A stretch of DNA of 20,962 bases from CAYHWW01 sp964360145 (GTDB lineage Bacteria > Bdellovibrionota > UBA1018 > CAYHWW01), in contig CAYHWW010000041.1 in NCBI GenBank assembly GCA_964360145.1, positions 1 through 20,962 on the forward strand, given 5' to 3'. Position numbers and translations under genes: made by a program. The notes beneath the pieces were generated by a model. That model saw only the letters and a list, made by a program, of their open reading frames with translations. It was not told the origin of the DNA and made no database searches. Within the stretch, counting starts at the first letter, position 1. Each line of letters opens with the position of its first letter. Of this stretch, positions 8,606 through 14,656 are shown one piece after another.

Positions 8606-8711
8606 CTGCCTTTCCGCAGGAACTCACCAGACTGCGAGTTCCGGGCGCTTTCGCATGATGAAGTACCCCGGAAGTCGCAGTCTGGTGCGTTGCCCGGCAA
8701 TATGTGCTGCG
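8606..8711. repeat. stem-loop repeat element, copy 1
   Basis: 106 bp element, nearly identical to 12649-12743 except for 11 extra bases in its middle. It contains a small hairpin (CTGC/GCAG around CTTTCC), then the arm CACCAGACTGCGA-G-TTCCGGG, which pairs with CCCGGAA-G-TCGCAGTCTGGTG at 8667-8687 with one internal mismatch. The end reads ATATGTGCTGCG in both copies. It lies in the 294 bp spacer (8535-8828) between two convergent genes, where it could act as a bidirectional terminator; no T-run follows. The rest of this spacer shows only a 10 bp palindrome AGAGATCTCT (about 8539-8548) and no convincing gene. Confidence 0.85.
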
Positions 8712-8828
8712 CGGGTCGTGCGCCAAGCTCAAACGATAGTGGCGTTGAAGCCAAATACTGCCATCGAACCACTGTTCAAAACGGCTTTTGCTACCCTGGG
8801 GAGTGATGGCCAACAGACCAGGCTTAGC

Positions 8829-10124
8829 TTAGGCGAAGGCGCGGCCGCCGGGGAGTGCCAGGTGGCTAGAGAGCATCCGGGCCAGCTCCTCTAGACTGAC
8901 CTGATGGGGTTCCGCTGGGGGCGCCGCAGGCCCAGGGGGGGTGGCCTTCTCCACGGCTTCAGTGACAGTCTGGGATTCGCCGCTGCTGCTAGGCTCCAGG
9001 GCTGCCTTGCAAACGGTAGCTTGCTGCTGAAGGGCGATGCGGCGCGCTTCAATGGTGCGCAAGAACTTATAGCCGACGCCGCCCATGATCAGCATGGCAA
9101 TGGAGGTGGGCTCGAAAATGTTAAAGGTATCGGAAATCAGCAACTGCTGGACAATGCCCAAGCCGTGGCTTGTGAGCCACTGGGCGAAGGCAGGCCCGAA
9201 ATTGAGACCGTGGGCCGTGGCCCATGCCGCGCCGGAGTGGTTGATCTGGTTAATGGCCAAAGACATGGCCAAAACAGAGATGCCGGCGGTGCGCATGTTC
9301 ACCACGAACTCGTTCCAGCTGCGCTCATTGGGGAAAAGCGTATCCCGAACCTCACTGTATGCGGCATTCATCATGTCAAAAGACCCCTGGCTCCAGCCAG
9401 AGATGAAGGCGGAAAGAGTGGACTGGGCCAACCAGGCCGAAAGGTTCGGTACCGCGCTGGGGGCGCTGATCGCCATGCCCGAGGCAGCCATGGCGCCCAT
9501 GTAAATAAACTCCAGGACCATCCACCTGCGGAACATACCGCCCTTGGTCTTTTCGCGGAGACCAGGAATTGGAATATTGTAGCCGCCATTGAGGTATCTC
9601 ACCACGCGGGGGTTCTGAGCCTGCAGAGCGCCAGACATCGCGCCGCCCGCAGCGCCAAGAACGAGGCTTTGCCACTGCTCGTTGGGGCTGCCAGCCAAGC
9701 CCATGACAGTGAGGCTGAACACACCGCCGCCCCGCAGGACCGTGAAGAACCAGTTAGCCTTCCGTTGGATGAAGGGGCTGCCCTCCACCACGCGGCGCAC
9801 GCGGCTGTAGACATTGCGGTCGAGCCAGCGACCGAAGAGGCCCCGGGGCTTGCCATCCACAGTGACCGTGACGCGATCACCATTTGCAACGGCGGTGCGC
9901 ATTTCCGGTTGCAGACGCTGCTCGAGGGCGACCGCTTCCTCGTTATCCACGGCGATGGTGTCGATGGTGATGTGGGCGCCATCATCATTGACGTACTCGA
10001 TGTGCACGGGACCGATGGGATCCACAGGGGGCGTGCTATCGCGGTTTTGGGCGCGAGCGGTGGCAGCGGCCAATATGAGGCCGAGGAGCGCGAGCAGTCT
10101 GTAGATCAGCGTAGTCCCAGACAT
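8829..10124 (-). CDS. exported polytopic membrane protein, unknown family
   Basis: Unrecognised 431-residue protein. Residues 1-25 form a Sec signal peptide with a likely cleavage after ARA (LLALLGLILAAATARA|QN). A soluble domain of ~95 residues follows, with beta-like strands (VHIEYVNDDGAHITIDTI, DRVTVTVDGKP). Then come about five to six hydrophobic segments: ~125-145 (FFTVLRGGGVFSLTVMGLAG), ~151-168 (glycine-rich), ~201-222, ~236-250, ~276-294 and ~337-357. The C-terminal ~70 residues are Pro/Ala/Glu-rich with a final amphipathic helix. Cleavable signal plus several membrane segments suggests an inner-membrane protein with its N-terminal domain in the periplasm. It is divergent from the 781-residue lipoprotein gene and convergent with the mre operon. 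A TATATT box (complement of 10135-10140) lies 10 bases before the ATG and there is no ribosome site. Confidence 0.75.
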   Translation of the reverse strand: MSGTTLIYRLLALLGLILAAATARAQNRDSTPPVDPIGPVHIEYVNDDGAHITIDTIAVDNEEAVALEQRLQPEMRTAVANGDRVTVTVDGKPRGLFGRWLDRNVYSRVRRVVEGSPFIQRKANWFFTVLRGGGVFSLTVMGLAGSPNEQWQSLVLGAAGGAMSGALQAQNPRVVRYLNGGYNIPIPGLREKTKGGMFRRWMVLEFIYMGAMAASGMAISAPSAVPNLSAWLAQSTLSAFISGWSQGSFDMMNAAYSEVRDTLFPNERSWNEFVVNMRTAGISVLAMSLAINQINHSGAAWATAHGLNFGPAFAQWLTSHGLGIVQQLLISDTFNIFEPTSIAMLIMGGVGYKFLRTIEARRIALQQQATVCKAALEPSSSGESQTVTEAVEKATPPGPAAPPAEPHQVSLEELARMLSSHLALPGGRAFA

Positions 10125-10190
10125 AAGGACGCGGAATATAACCTTTCCCCCCGTAGGTTCCTAGATGCACGGTGAAATAAATCCATGATG

Positions 10191-10209
10191 ATAAATATTT
10201 TGTATTTAT
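10191..10209. promoter_or_regulatory. AT-rich palindrome in divergent spacer, candidate operator
   Basis: Perfect inverted repeat ATAAATA-TTTTG-TATTTAT (7 bp arms, 5 bp centre) inside the 165 bp spacer (10125-10289) between two divergent genes of exported proteins. It is AT-only in its arms in an otherwise GC-rich region. A palindrome of the same spacing lies at 14613-14633 in another divergent spacer. The rest of the spacer holds an isolated TTGACA (10240-10245) with no convincing -10 partner 17 bp on, and the ribosome site of the plus-strand gene. Confidence 0.5.
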
Positions 10210-10289
10210 ATGCGAGATGGCGCTCCGATTGAAGGGGGGTTGACAAGGCCCGTGGCCCGTTCGACAGTCGGCGTCTTAAGGGGTTTAAG

Positions 10290-12635
10290 ATGCACAGTCG
10301 GGGGTTTTTGGCGCTTTTCTGTGCCGTGGGCGTGCTGGCGGCAGGCTGTGGGGCCGACCCGCGGCGCCAGGCCGGCGAGAACCTTTTTCATGCATTTCAA
10401 GATAGTTGCGTCACCCAAGGCCCCTGGACAGGGGCGGCCCTCACCCAGAACAGCCGCCTCATCGATGCCATCAACAGCATTATGCGAAGCCCCGCTTGTG
10501 CGGGCCTGCAAGGGGTCCTCCAAGGGATCCAATCCAGCGCCCTGACCATCCAAAGCCAACTCCGGGACCCCTGGGTTCAGGACTCGCGGCGAAAAGAAGA
10601 AGTCATGCAAGAGCTCACCCTTGCATTGGGCAGCGCCAGCGACCCCACCACCAAGGACTTGCTGCGAACAGCCCTGGTGGAGGCCCAGGTAGCCCATATC
10701 GTCGCTAAAACCTCGGGCATCGGCGCCCGGGAGGATCGCTACTTCAACGTCACAAACCAGTTATCCTCCACCATGCAGAGCATTCTTCCTGCCCTCACCC
10801 CCCGCACGGGGTCCCTGGCCCTGTGCTTGGCCCAAAACCCGGCCGCGGCCGTGCAAATCAGCACCAGCCTCCTCGCCATGTCAGGAAACTTCATTTCCCC
10901 CGTGGTCGGCGGGGCAGCCAGTGTGCTGGGTGGCCTCGTCAGCCTGGGGGTGGAGTACGCGGTGAACGAGGACAACGTCCAAGAGATCCTGCGCCTCGCC
11001 GGGGCCCAGATGCCCACGGCCCTCGCCTGCGGGCTCGAAACCATGAGCGAGCTGTACTGCAACGCCAACGACGCCCACGACCTCATTGAGCTCCAGGCCC
11101 AGAGCTATCCCGCCCGCCGGGGCCCGCCGGAACCGCTGTGGCTGGGCCTTGATTTGCTCTCCCGACGGCTGCCGGTGCTCAGAAACTGGCTCCTACGCAT
11201 CCGCAACGGCGTCACTCCCACCAATCCCTATGAGGCTGCACGGCAGATCGAGGCCTGGGAACGTATCCAAGCCCTCGATAATGCCTATCTCAATATCCAA
11301 TCCCAGTTCATTCAGGGTGGCGAAAGCGACGCCCAGCTCGCCAGCAGCCCAGCTGCCCGCCAAGAGCAAATACGGGCGTTCATGATTGGCATCGCGTACC
11401 AGCTCTCCGCCTTCAATGATGATAATGCAACTCCCTTCCGCCCACTCCGCGCCTCCGCATATCAAGCCGCTTGTCTTCTGAGTCGTGGAGGAAACACCCC
11501 ACTGGGTAGCTGCCCCCGCCCAGCGAACGGAAACAGCACCCCTCTCGGGGATTACATAGACGCCAACAACCTCGTGCCTGAACAATTCACGACGCTAGTG
11601 GAGAACTGGCGCCTCATCTACGCCCGGGTCTATGAGCTTGCCCGAGTATACTTCTCACAGAACATATCAGCGGACGCGGGCAGCATCATCACCGAAGCCA
11701 CCCAAGCCCAGGTTGATAATGCCTCCCCCAAAGATATCCTCGTCTCCGTGCGCTCCTTTGCCGCCAACTCCCTGACCCACGCCACGGAGGCCAACCACCG
11801 TCACCTCACGGAAGAAACCATCTCTCTCATTGATCAGGCACTGACCCTCATCGATCTTGATCCCGATCTTGTTCCGCCCACAAACTCACTGCCCCAAGCC
11901 TGTCGTACTGCCGCGGATCAATCTGACCCCAATGACCCCGAACGTGTGACCCGTATTCGCGTGGGTTGCCTCTTCGAAGTGCTACGCCTGCGCCAAGGCC
12001 TTGCCTTCATCTCAGATCGCCTCACGCGACTCATTCGATGGGAAGTGCAGAGAGCGGTACGCAACGGCGAATTCCCCGCCAATATCCGGGACATCCTCAC
12101 CATCGCTGGGGGAGAGATCCACGATCGTGTTGTGGCCTCCGGCATCGACATCCGCAGCCTCGATACGAACCGCGCGCGGGAAATCTCCCAATCCAATCTC
12201 ACGAGTTTCCGCAATTACTTCGCCCCCATTTTACCCGATGTGGTGGGGCGCCTGGCTCGGGAAGCGCGGGAAGCGGGGGAACCGAGAACCGGGGCCAACC
12301 GCCCCAAGGGCCAGGTTTTGGGCCATCTCTGTTCATTGGTCCTTGCCACGGGCTCCCGGTGGCCTGGGATGAGTGCAGACCCCGAGGCGGCCCGTCGCGC
12401 CTACAACATCTGCCGCCAATCCACCTATTCCAGCGAATTCCCCGACCCTGACCATCGGTTGAACCTGAATTTCGCGGAGCTCGAAGGCGATCTCAGCGGA
12501 AAACCCTACACCTACCGTTTCTGCGCCTTTCACCGCTTCCTGAGGGCGAGCCGCATGGCGGAGCTCACCCGGGGCCGCAGGGAGATCGACCCGAATACGC
12601 TGGTGATCTTCCAGGGTGTTTCAGCGTTTTTTTGA
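10290..12635 (+). CDS. large Cys-rich lipoprotein, unknown family
   Basis: Unrecognised 781-residue protein. Residues 1-19 form a lipoprotein signal peptide (LALFCAVGVLAAG) and the lipobox AAGC places the lipidated Cys at 20. The mature chain has 12 further cysteines spread along its length, an even number as expected for disulfide bonds in the periplasm or on the cell surface. Sequence is mostly alpha-helical and rich in Gln, Ala and Arg. One glycine-rich hydrophobic stretch (ISPVVGGAASVLGGLVSLGV, about residues 205-225) could be a buried or membrane-interacting helix. No enzyme motif was recognised. AAGGGG six bases before the ATG is a good ribosome site, and an upstream TAA in frame fixes the start region. 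It is divergent from the polytopic protein gene and followed by stem-loop repeat copy 2. Confidence 0.8.
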   Translation: MHSRGFLALFCAVGVLAAGCGADPRRQAGENLFHAFQDSCVTQGPWTGAALTQNSRLIDAINSIMRSPACAGLQGVLQGIQSSALTIQSQLRDPWVQDSRRKEEVMQELTLALGSASDPTTKDLLRTALVEAQVAHIVAKTSGIGAREDRYFNVTNQLSSTMQSILPALTPRTGSLALCLAQNPAAAVQISTSLLAMSGNFISPVVGGAASVLGGLVSLGVEYAVNEDNVQEILRLAGAQMPTALACGLETMSELYCNANDAHDLIELQAQSYPARRGPPEPLWLGLDLLSRRLPVLRNWLLRIRNGVTPTNPYEAARQIEAWERIQALDNAYLNIQSQFIQGGESDAQLASSPAARQEQIRAFMIGIAYQLSAFNDDNATPFRPLRASAYQAACLLSRGGNTPLGSCPRPANGNSTPLGDYIDANNLVPEQFTTLVENWRLIYARVYELARVYFSQNISADAGSIITEATQAQVDNASPKDILVSVRSFAANSLTHATEANHRHLTEETISLIDQALTLIDLDPDLVPPTNSLPQACRTAADQSDPNDPERVTRIRVGCLFEVLRLRQGLAFISDRLTRLIRWEVQRAVRNGEFPANIRDILTIAGGEIHDRVVASGIDIRSLDTNRAREISQSNLTSFRNYFAPILPDVVGRLAREAREAGEPRTGANRPKGQVLGHLCSLVLATGSRWPGMSADPEAARRAYNICRQSTYSSEFPDPDHRLNLNFAELEGDLSGKPYTYRFCAFHRFLRASRMAELTRGRREIDPNTLVIFQGVSAFF

Positions 12636-12648
12636 TGAGACCAGCACC

Positions 12649-12743
12649 CTGCCTTTCCGCAGGAACTCACCAGACTGCGAGTTCCAGGCGCTTTCGCATG
12701 ATGAACTCGCAGTCTGGTGAATTGCCCGACAATATGTGCTGCG
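12649..12743. repeat. stem-loop repeat element, copy 2
   Basis: 95 bp element matching 8606-8711. Its main stem is a perfect 18 bp inverted repeat: TCACCAGACTGCGAGTTC (12667-12684) and GAACTCGCAGTCTGGTGA (12703-12720), with an 18-base loop. It begins with CCTGC/GCAGG around CTTTCC and ends ATATGTGCTGCG. It lies 13 bp after the stop of the large lipoprotein gene, where the strong stem would stop transcription or protect the mRNA end. The copies differ in the right arm, yet both keep a long stem. Confidence 0.88.
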
Positions 12744-12789
12744 TGCGCCCACACCCACTTCAACACCCCCAGGGGCGCAAAGGGAGCCG

Positions 12790-12822
12790 TTAAACGACGA
12801 CATCGATCGTCGTATCGTTTAA
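12790..12822. promoter_or_regulatory. palindromic operator/promoter of the antitoxin gene
   Basis: Nested inverted repeats: outer arms TTAAACGA (12790-12797) and TCGTTTAA (12815-12822), and inner arms ACGAC (12797-12801) and GTCGT (12809-12813). The right outer arm overlaps a possible -10 box TAACAT (12820-12825) that ends six bases before the ATG at 12832. Antitoxins of the VapB/AbrB type normally bind such palindromes to repress their own promoter; that function is inferred here. Confidence 0.65.
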
Positions 12823-12831
12823 CATAGGCCC

Positions 12832-13053
12832 ATGACCGTCAAAGTCTCCCCCAAGTACCAAGTCGTCATCCCCGAAGACATCCGCAAGGCCCTGGGCATC
12901 AAGCCCGGTATGCGCATGAATGTCCTCGCCAAGGGCGGCATCGCCTACCTCGTGCCAGAACGCAGCCTGGAAGAGCTGCAAGCCAAGCTCTCAAGCCTTT
13001 TCACGAAGGATGACGTCGGAAACTTCCGTGAGAAAAAAGACCGGAAACTGTGA
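12832..13053 (+). CDS. vapB: VapB-like antitoxin, SpoVT/AbrB domain
   Basis: DNA-binding antitoxin of the AbrB/MazE swapped-hairpin fold, 73 residues. Residues 1-47 carry the family pattern VKVSPKYQVVIPEDIRKALG, IKPGMRMNVLAKGG and IAYLVPERS; the C-terminal ~25 residues (LEELQAKLSSLFTKDD and a basic tail) would be the toxin-binding segment. The start has no ribosome site, but a possible -10 box TAACAT lies six bases before the ATG, compatible with a leaderless message. A palindrome covers the promoter, as expected for autoregulation. The gene is followed after 8 bp by a toxin relic, so it may now be an orphan antitoxin, useful only as a repressor or as protection against a related toxin elsewhere. 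It could also be called a generic AbrB-family regulator. Confidence 0.85.
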   Translation: MTVKVSPKYQVVIPEDIRKALGIKPGMRMNVLAKGGIAYLVPERSLEELQAKLSSLFTKDDVGNFREKKDRKL

Positions 13054-13061
13054 GTTCCGCC

Positions 13062-13196
13062 ATGCTCTTTGACTCCTCGGTGCTCCTGGAATGCCTGCTG
13101 GACCAGCCCCTCGCCAGCGCACTCAGCGGTAAAACGGATTTCGCCACCCTGGATAACGATTTCGCCGGGATCCCGGGCGCCACAGTGCTCCGCTAA
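13062..13196 (+). pseudogene. vapC: vapC-type PIN toxin relic with internal deletion
   Basis: A 44-codon open frame begins 8 bp after the antitoxin stop. Its first 21 residues (MLFDSSVLLECLLDQPLASAL) match the start of VapC PIN-domain RNases, including the first metal-binding Asp in FDSSV. Its last ~18 residues (FATLDNDFAGIPGATVLR) match the end of the same domain, where a T-x-D-x-DF pattern is usual. The ~80-90 residues that normally lie between, with the other acidic residues of the active site, are missing without loss of frame. The most economical reading is an in-frame internal deletion that disarmed the toxin. A 44-residue product could still be made and might bind the antitoxin. Recognition rests on family memory of both ends. 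Confidence 0.75.
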
Positions 13197-13199
13197 GGC

Positions 13200-13271
13200 A
13201 TTCCTCGGAAAGTAGGAATGCGACGATTACACACACCGCAGCGATGCCCGGATTCCTATTTTCTGAGGAAT
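13200..13271. repeat. nested inverted repeat downstream of the toxin relic
   Basis: Segment 13200-13219 (ATTCCT...AGGAAT) is a hairpin in itself; with flanking bases its arms are GCATTCCT and AGGAATGC. Segment 13252-13271 (ATTCCTATTTTCTGAGGAAT) is also self-complementary at its ends and matches the reverse complement of the first at 18 of 20 positions. The two can form either two small hairpins or one long one. It starts 3 bp after the relic's stop codon. No T-run follows, so a simple terminator is not supported. Confidence 0.7.
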
Positions 13272-13280
13272 AAGAAAAGG

Positions 13281-13298
13281 CACTTCGTGGCGCCCAGA
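13281..13298. repeat. 18 bp exact direct repeat, copy A
   Basis: CACTTCGTGGCGCCCAGA here is identical to 15998-16015 in the same orientation. Both lie between genes. The rest of the 223 bp spacer (13197-13419) holds the nested inverted repeat, a TTGGCG-AG-CGCCAA hairpin (13320-13333), a purine-rich GAGGAGGAAGGGGG tract followed by an ATG with only two further sense codons, and the terminator described separately; no credible gene was seen. Confidence 0.6.
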
Positions 13299-13380
13299 AA
13301 AAAGCGGCAGTCATTGACGTTGGCGAGCGCCAAACCCGCGGCCATGAGGAGGAAGGGGGACATGGCAATATAAACATTAT

Positions 13381-13412
13381 TTATTTAAAAATAACGCACG
13401 GGTATCCCCGTG
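13381..13412 (-). terminator. rho-independent terminator of the two-helix membrane protein gene
   Basis: Read on the minus strand just after the stop codon of the gene ending at 13420: stem CACGGG/CCCGTG (13397-13412) with a GATA loop, then CG and TTATTTTTAAATAA. GC-rich stem plus T-rich tail is the standard pattern, although two bases separate the stem from the T-run. Confidence 0.7.
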
Positions 13413-13419
13413 GGGTGAA

Positions 13420-14541
13420 TCAGCGGGTTCTGCGGCTGGGGGCGGAGCGCGCTTCGCTCGCGGTATCGCCTGCATCCTCGGCGGGCACTTCCACCCGGAC
13501 TTGGATGGCGGGGGCGAGAGCGTCTTCGCAGCCGTCCCAGAGGTTTTTGAGCAGGGCCCTGCCGGGGCCATCGCCCAGGCGCTCAAAAACATATTTGTCG
13601 ACGACGAACTCTAAGCTGAGCATTTCTTCATTGAGCCCAGCTGCTATGCGGGCTTTCGTGGCTTCTGAGCGCGCTGCTTGGCGAGCCTCTGCTCCGCTCT
13701 CGAGGGCTCGCTGGAGGCGGAGTTGTGCCTGAGAAATGATGCGTCCACGGTTCTCAATGACGATGATGCTACCGATTATGCCAGCAGCAAAGCTTCCTGC
13801 TACCCCGAGCATGGGGAGCAAGTGAGGGGGATAATGATTGATGATGTATGCCGGTATTCCAAAGCAAACGCTGCCTATCAGCGTCAATGCGGTCGCCGCT
13901 GGTATTAGCTTTGTGGTCAAGAGCAGTCTCTGGTGCCATTTCGAGGCTGCGGGTTCATCCTGTCCACCATCCTTGCTGAGGACAGCCTCAGCCAACGCAA
14001 TGGGGGCTACCTGCAGCAGGGCTCTGAGCGCCTCAAGGGTGGGTACATTGCGGGTATGGCCGCTGGGTGCAGGCGCCGCGGCACTACGGTAGGGGGTTTG
14101 GGATGCTAGCGTCAGATACTGCTCCGTGAGATATTCCAAGAGGTGCCGTGCCCGATTGCGTGCGAATGCCATCGATTCTGAGTCGCTGCCCAGCAGGGCG
14201 CTGTCGGTGCCAGTAACGCCGTTTGAGGGACTTAAAAACGCTTCGGCGAGGTCCGCGATCACCGACTGAGAGGAACGGTCACCTGAACGGACAGAGTCTT
14301 GGATGGAGTGATAGCTCTGCAGCAGGCGCTGAAGGGCGACCTCAAGGCCCGCCTGCAACTGTATCGCCTCTTCGGCTCTGCCGCGGCTCTCAGCTGCACT
14401 TAGGGCCCGCGCTTGTAACTGGGCCTCTTCGAGAAGCTTCAGTTCCCGGGCCCTGGCGATAGCCTCTGGCTTGAGGGCTGCAACGCTCATGGCGGGGGCA
14501 GCAAGACTCAGAAACAGCACTATGGTCGCGAGATGGCGCAT
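13420..14541 (-). CDS. exported two-helix membrane protein with long helical regions, unknown family
   Basis: Unrecognised 373-residue protein. Residues 1-22 form a signal peptide (LATIVLFLSLAAPAMSVAA). Residues ~25-100 are a charged Ala/Glu/Gln/Arg-rich helix likely to form a coiled coil. Residues ~206-233 (LLLTTKLIPAATALTLIGSVCFGIPAYI) and ~241-262 (LLPMLGVAGSFAAGIIGSIIVI) form a membrane hairpin with a short HYPPH turn. A second charged helix follows (~264-300), then a small C-terminal domain and a basic tail. The layout suggests an inner-membrane protein with both soluble parts on the same side. Divergent from the papain-family protease gene, so it may be an inhibitor, anchor or partner of that protease; this is inference. 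The minus-strand box TGCTATTTA (extended -10 form) ends 10 bases before the ATG; no ribosome site is visible. Confidence 0.75.
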   Translation of the reverse strand: MRHLATIVLFLSLAAPAMSVAALKPEAIARARELKLLEEAQLQARALSAAESRGRAEEAIQLQAGLEVALQRLLQSYHSIQDSVRSGDRSSQSVIADLAEAFLSPSNGVTGTDSALLGSDSESMAFARNRARHLLEYLTEQYLTLASQTPYRSAAAPAPSGHTRNVPTLEALRALLQVAPIALAEAVLSKDGGQDEPAASKWHQRLLLTTKLIPAATALTLIGSVCFGIPAYIINHYPPHLLPMLGVAGSFAAGIIGSIIVIENRGRIISQAQLRLQRALESGAEARQAARSEATKARIAAGLNEEMLSLEFVVDKYVFERLGDGPGRALLKNLWDGCEDALAPAIQVRVEVPAEDAGDTASEARSAPSRRTR

Positions 14542-14552
14542 GGTGCCGGACT

Positions 14553-14589
14553 AAATAGCATTTATTTGTATCTTCTTGAAGTGCTATTT
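14553..14589. promoter_or_regulatory. inverted repeat overlapping the minus-strand promoter
   Basis: AAATAGCA (14553-14560) and TGCTATTT (14582-14589) are perfect 8 bp inverted arms 21 bp apart. On the minus strand the first arm is part of TGCTATTTA, an extended -10 candidate for the gene starting at 14541. A regulator bound to both arms would cover that promoter. Confidence 0.4.
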
Positions 14590-14612
14590 CATGGCGTATC
14601 ACGTCCTTTTTC

Positions 14613-14633
14613 TGTAAATAATTGATATTTACA
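14613..14633. promoter_or_regulatory. AT-rich palindrome over the protease promoter, candidate operator
   Basis: Perfect inverted repeat TGTAAATA-ATTGA-TATTTACA (8 bp arms, 5 bp centre). Its right arm contains TTTACA (14628-14633), the candidate -35 of the protease gene, so a protein bound here would block the polymerase. The design matches 10191-10209. Confidence 0.55.
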
Positions 14634-14656
14634 TAACATGACCATTTTAGTATAGA
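14628..14656 (+). promoter_or_regulatory. promoter of the papain-family protease gene, possibly leaderless
   Basis: TTTACA (14628-14633), 17 bp spacer, TATAGA (14651-14656). The expected transcription start, seven bases after the -10, falls on 14663, which is the A of the second in-frame ATG of the gene. The message would then begin with its start codon. Confidence 0.55.

Noticed and set aside
8565..8813. 82-codon minus-strand open frame, with a similar peptide in the frame at 12530-12766
   Set aside because: The shared peptide (LHHAKAPGTRSLVSSCGKA or similar) comes from the stem-loop repeat read on the minus strand; outside the repeat the frames are unrelated, and the second overlaps the end of a real gene.
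10240..10268. TTGACA as -35 of the large lipoprotein gene
   Set aside because: The bases 17 bp downstream (GACAGT) are a poor -10 box, so no promoter can be claimed there.
13361..13371. Strong purine-rich ribosome-like tract followed by an ATG
   Set aside because: The frame stops after two further sense codons; at most debris of a lost gene.
13123..13377. 84-codon minus-strand frame across the toxin relic and spacer
   Set aside because: It overlaps the relic and the inverted repeats, has no recognisable family pattern and no ribosome site.
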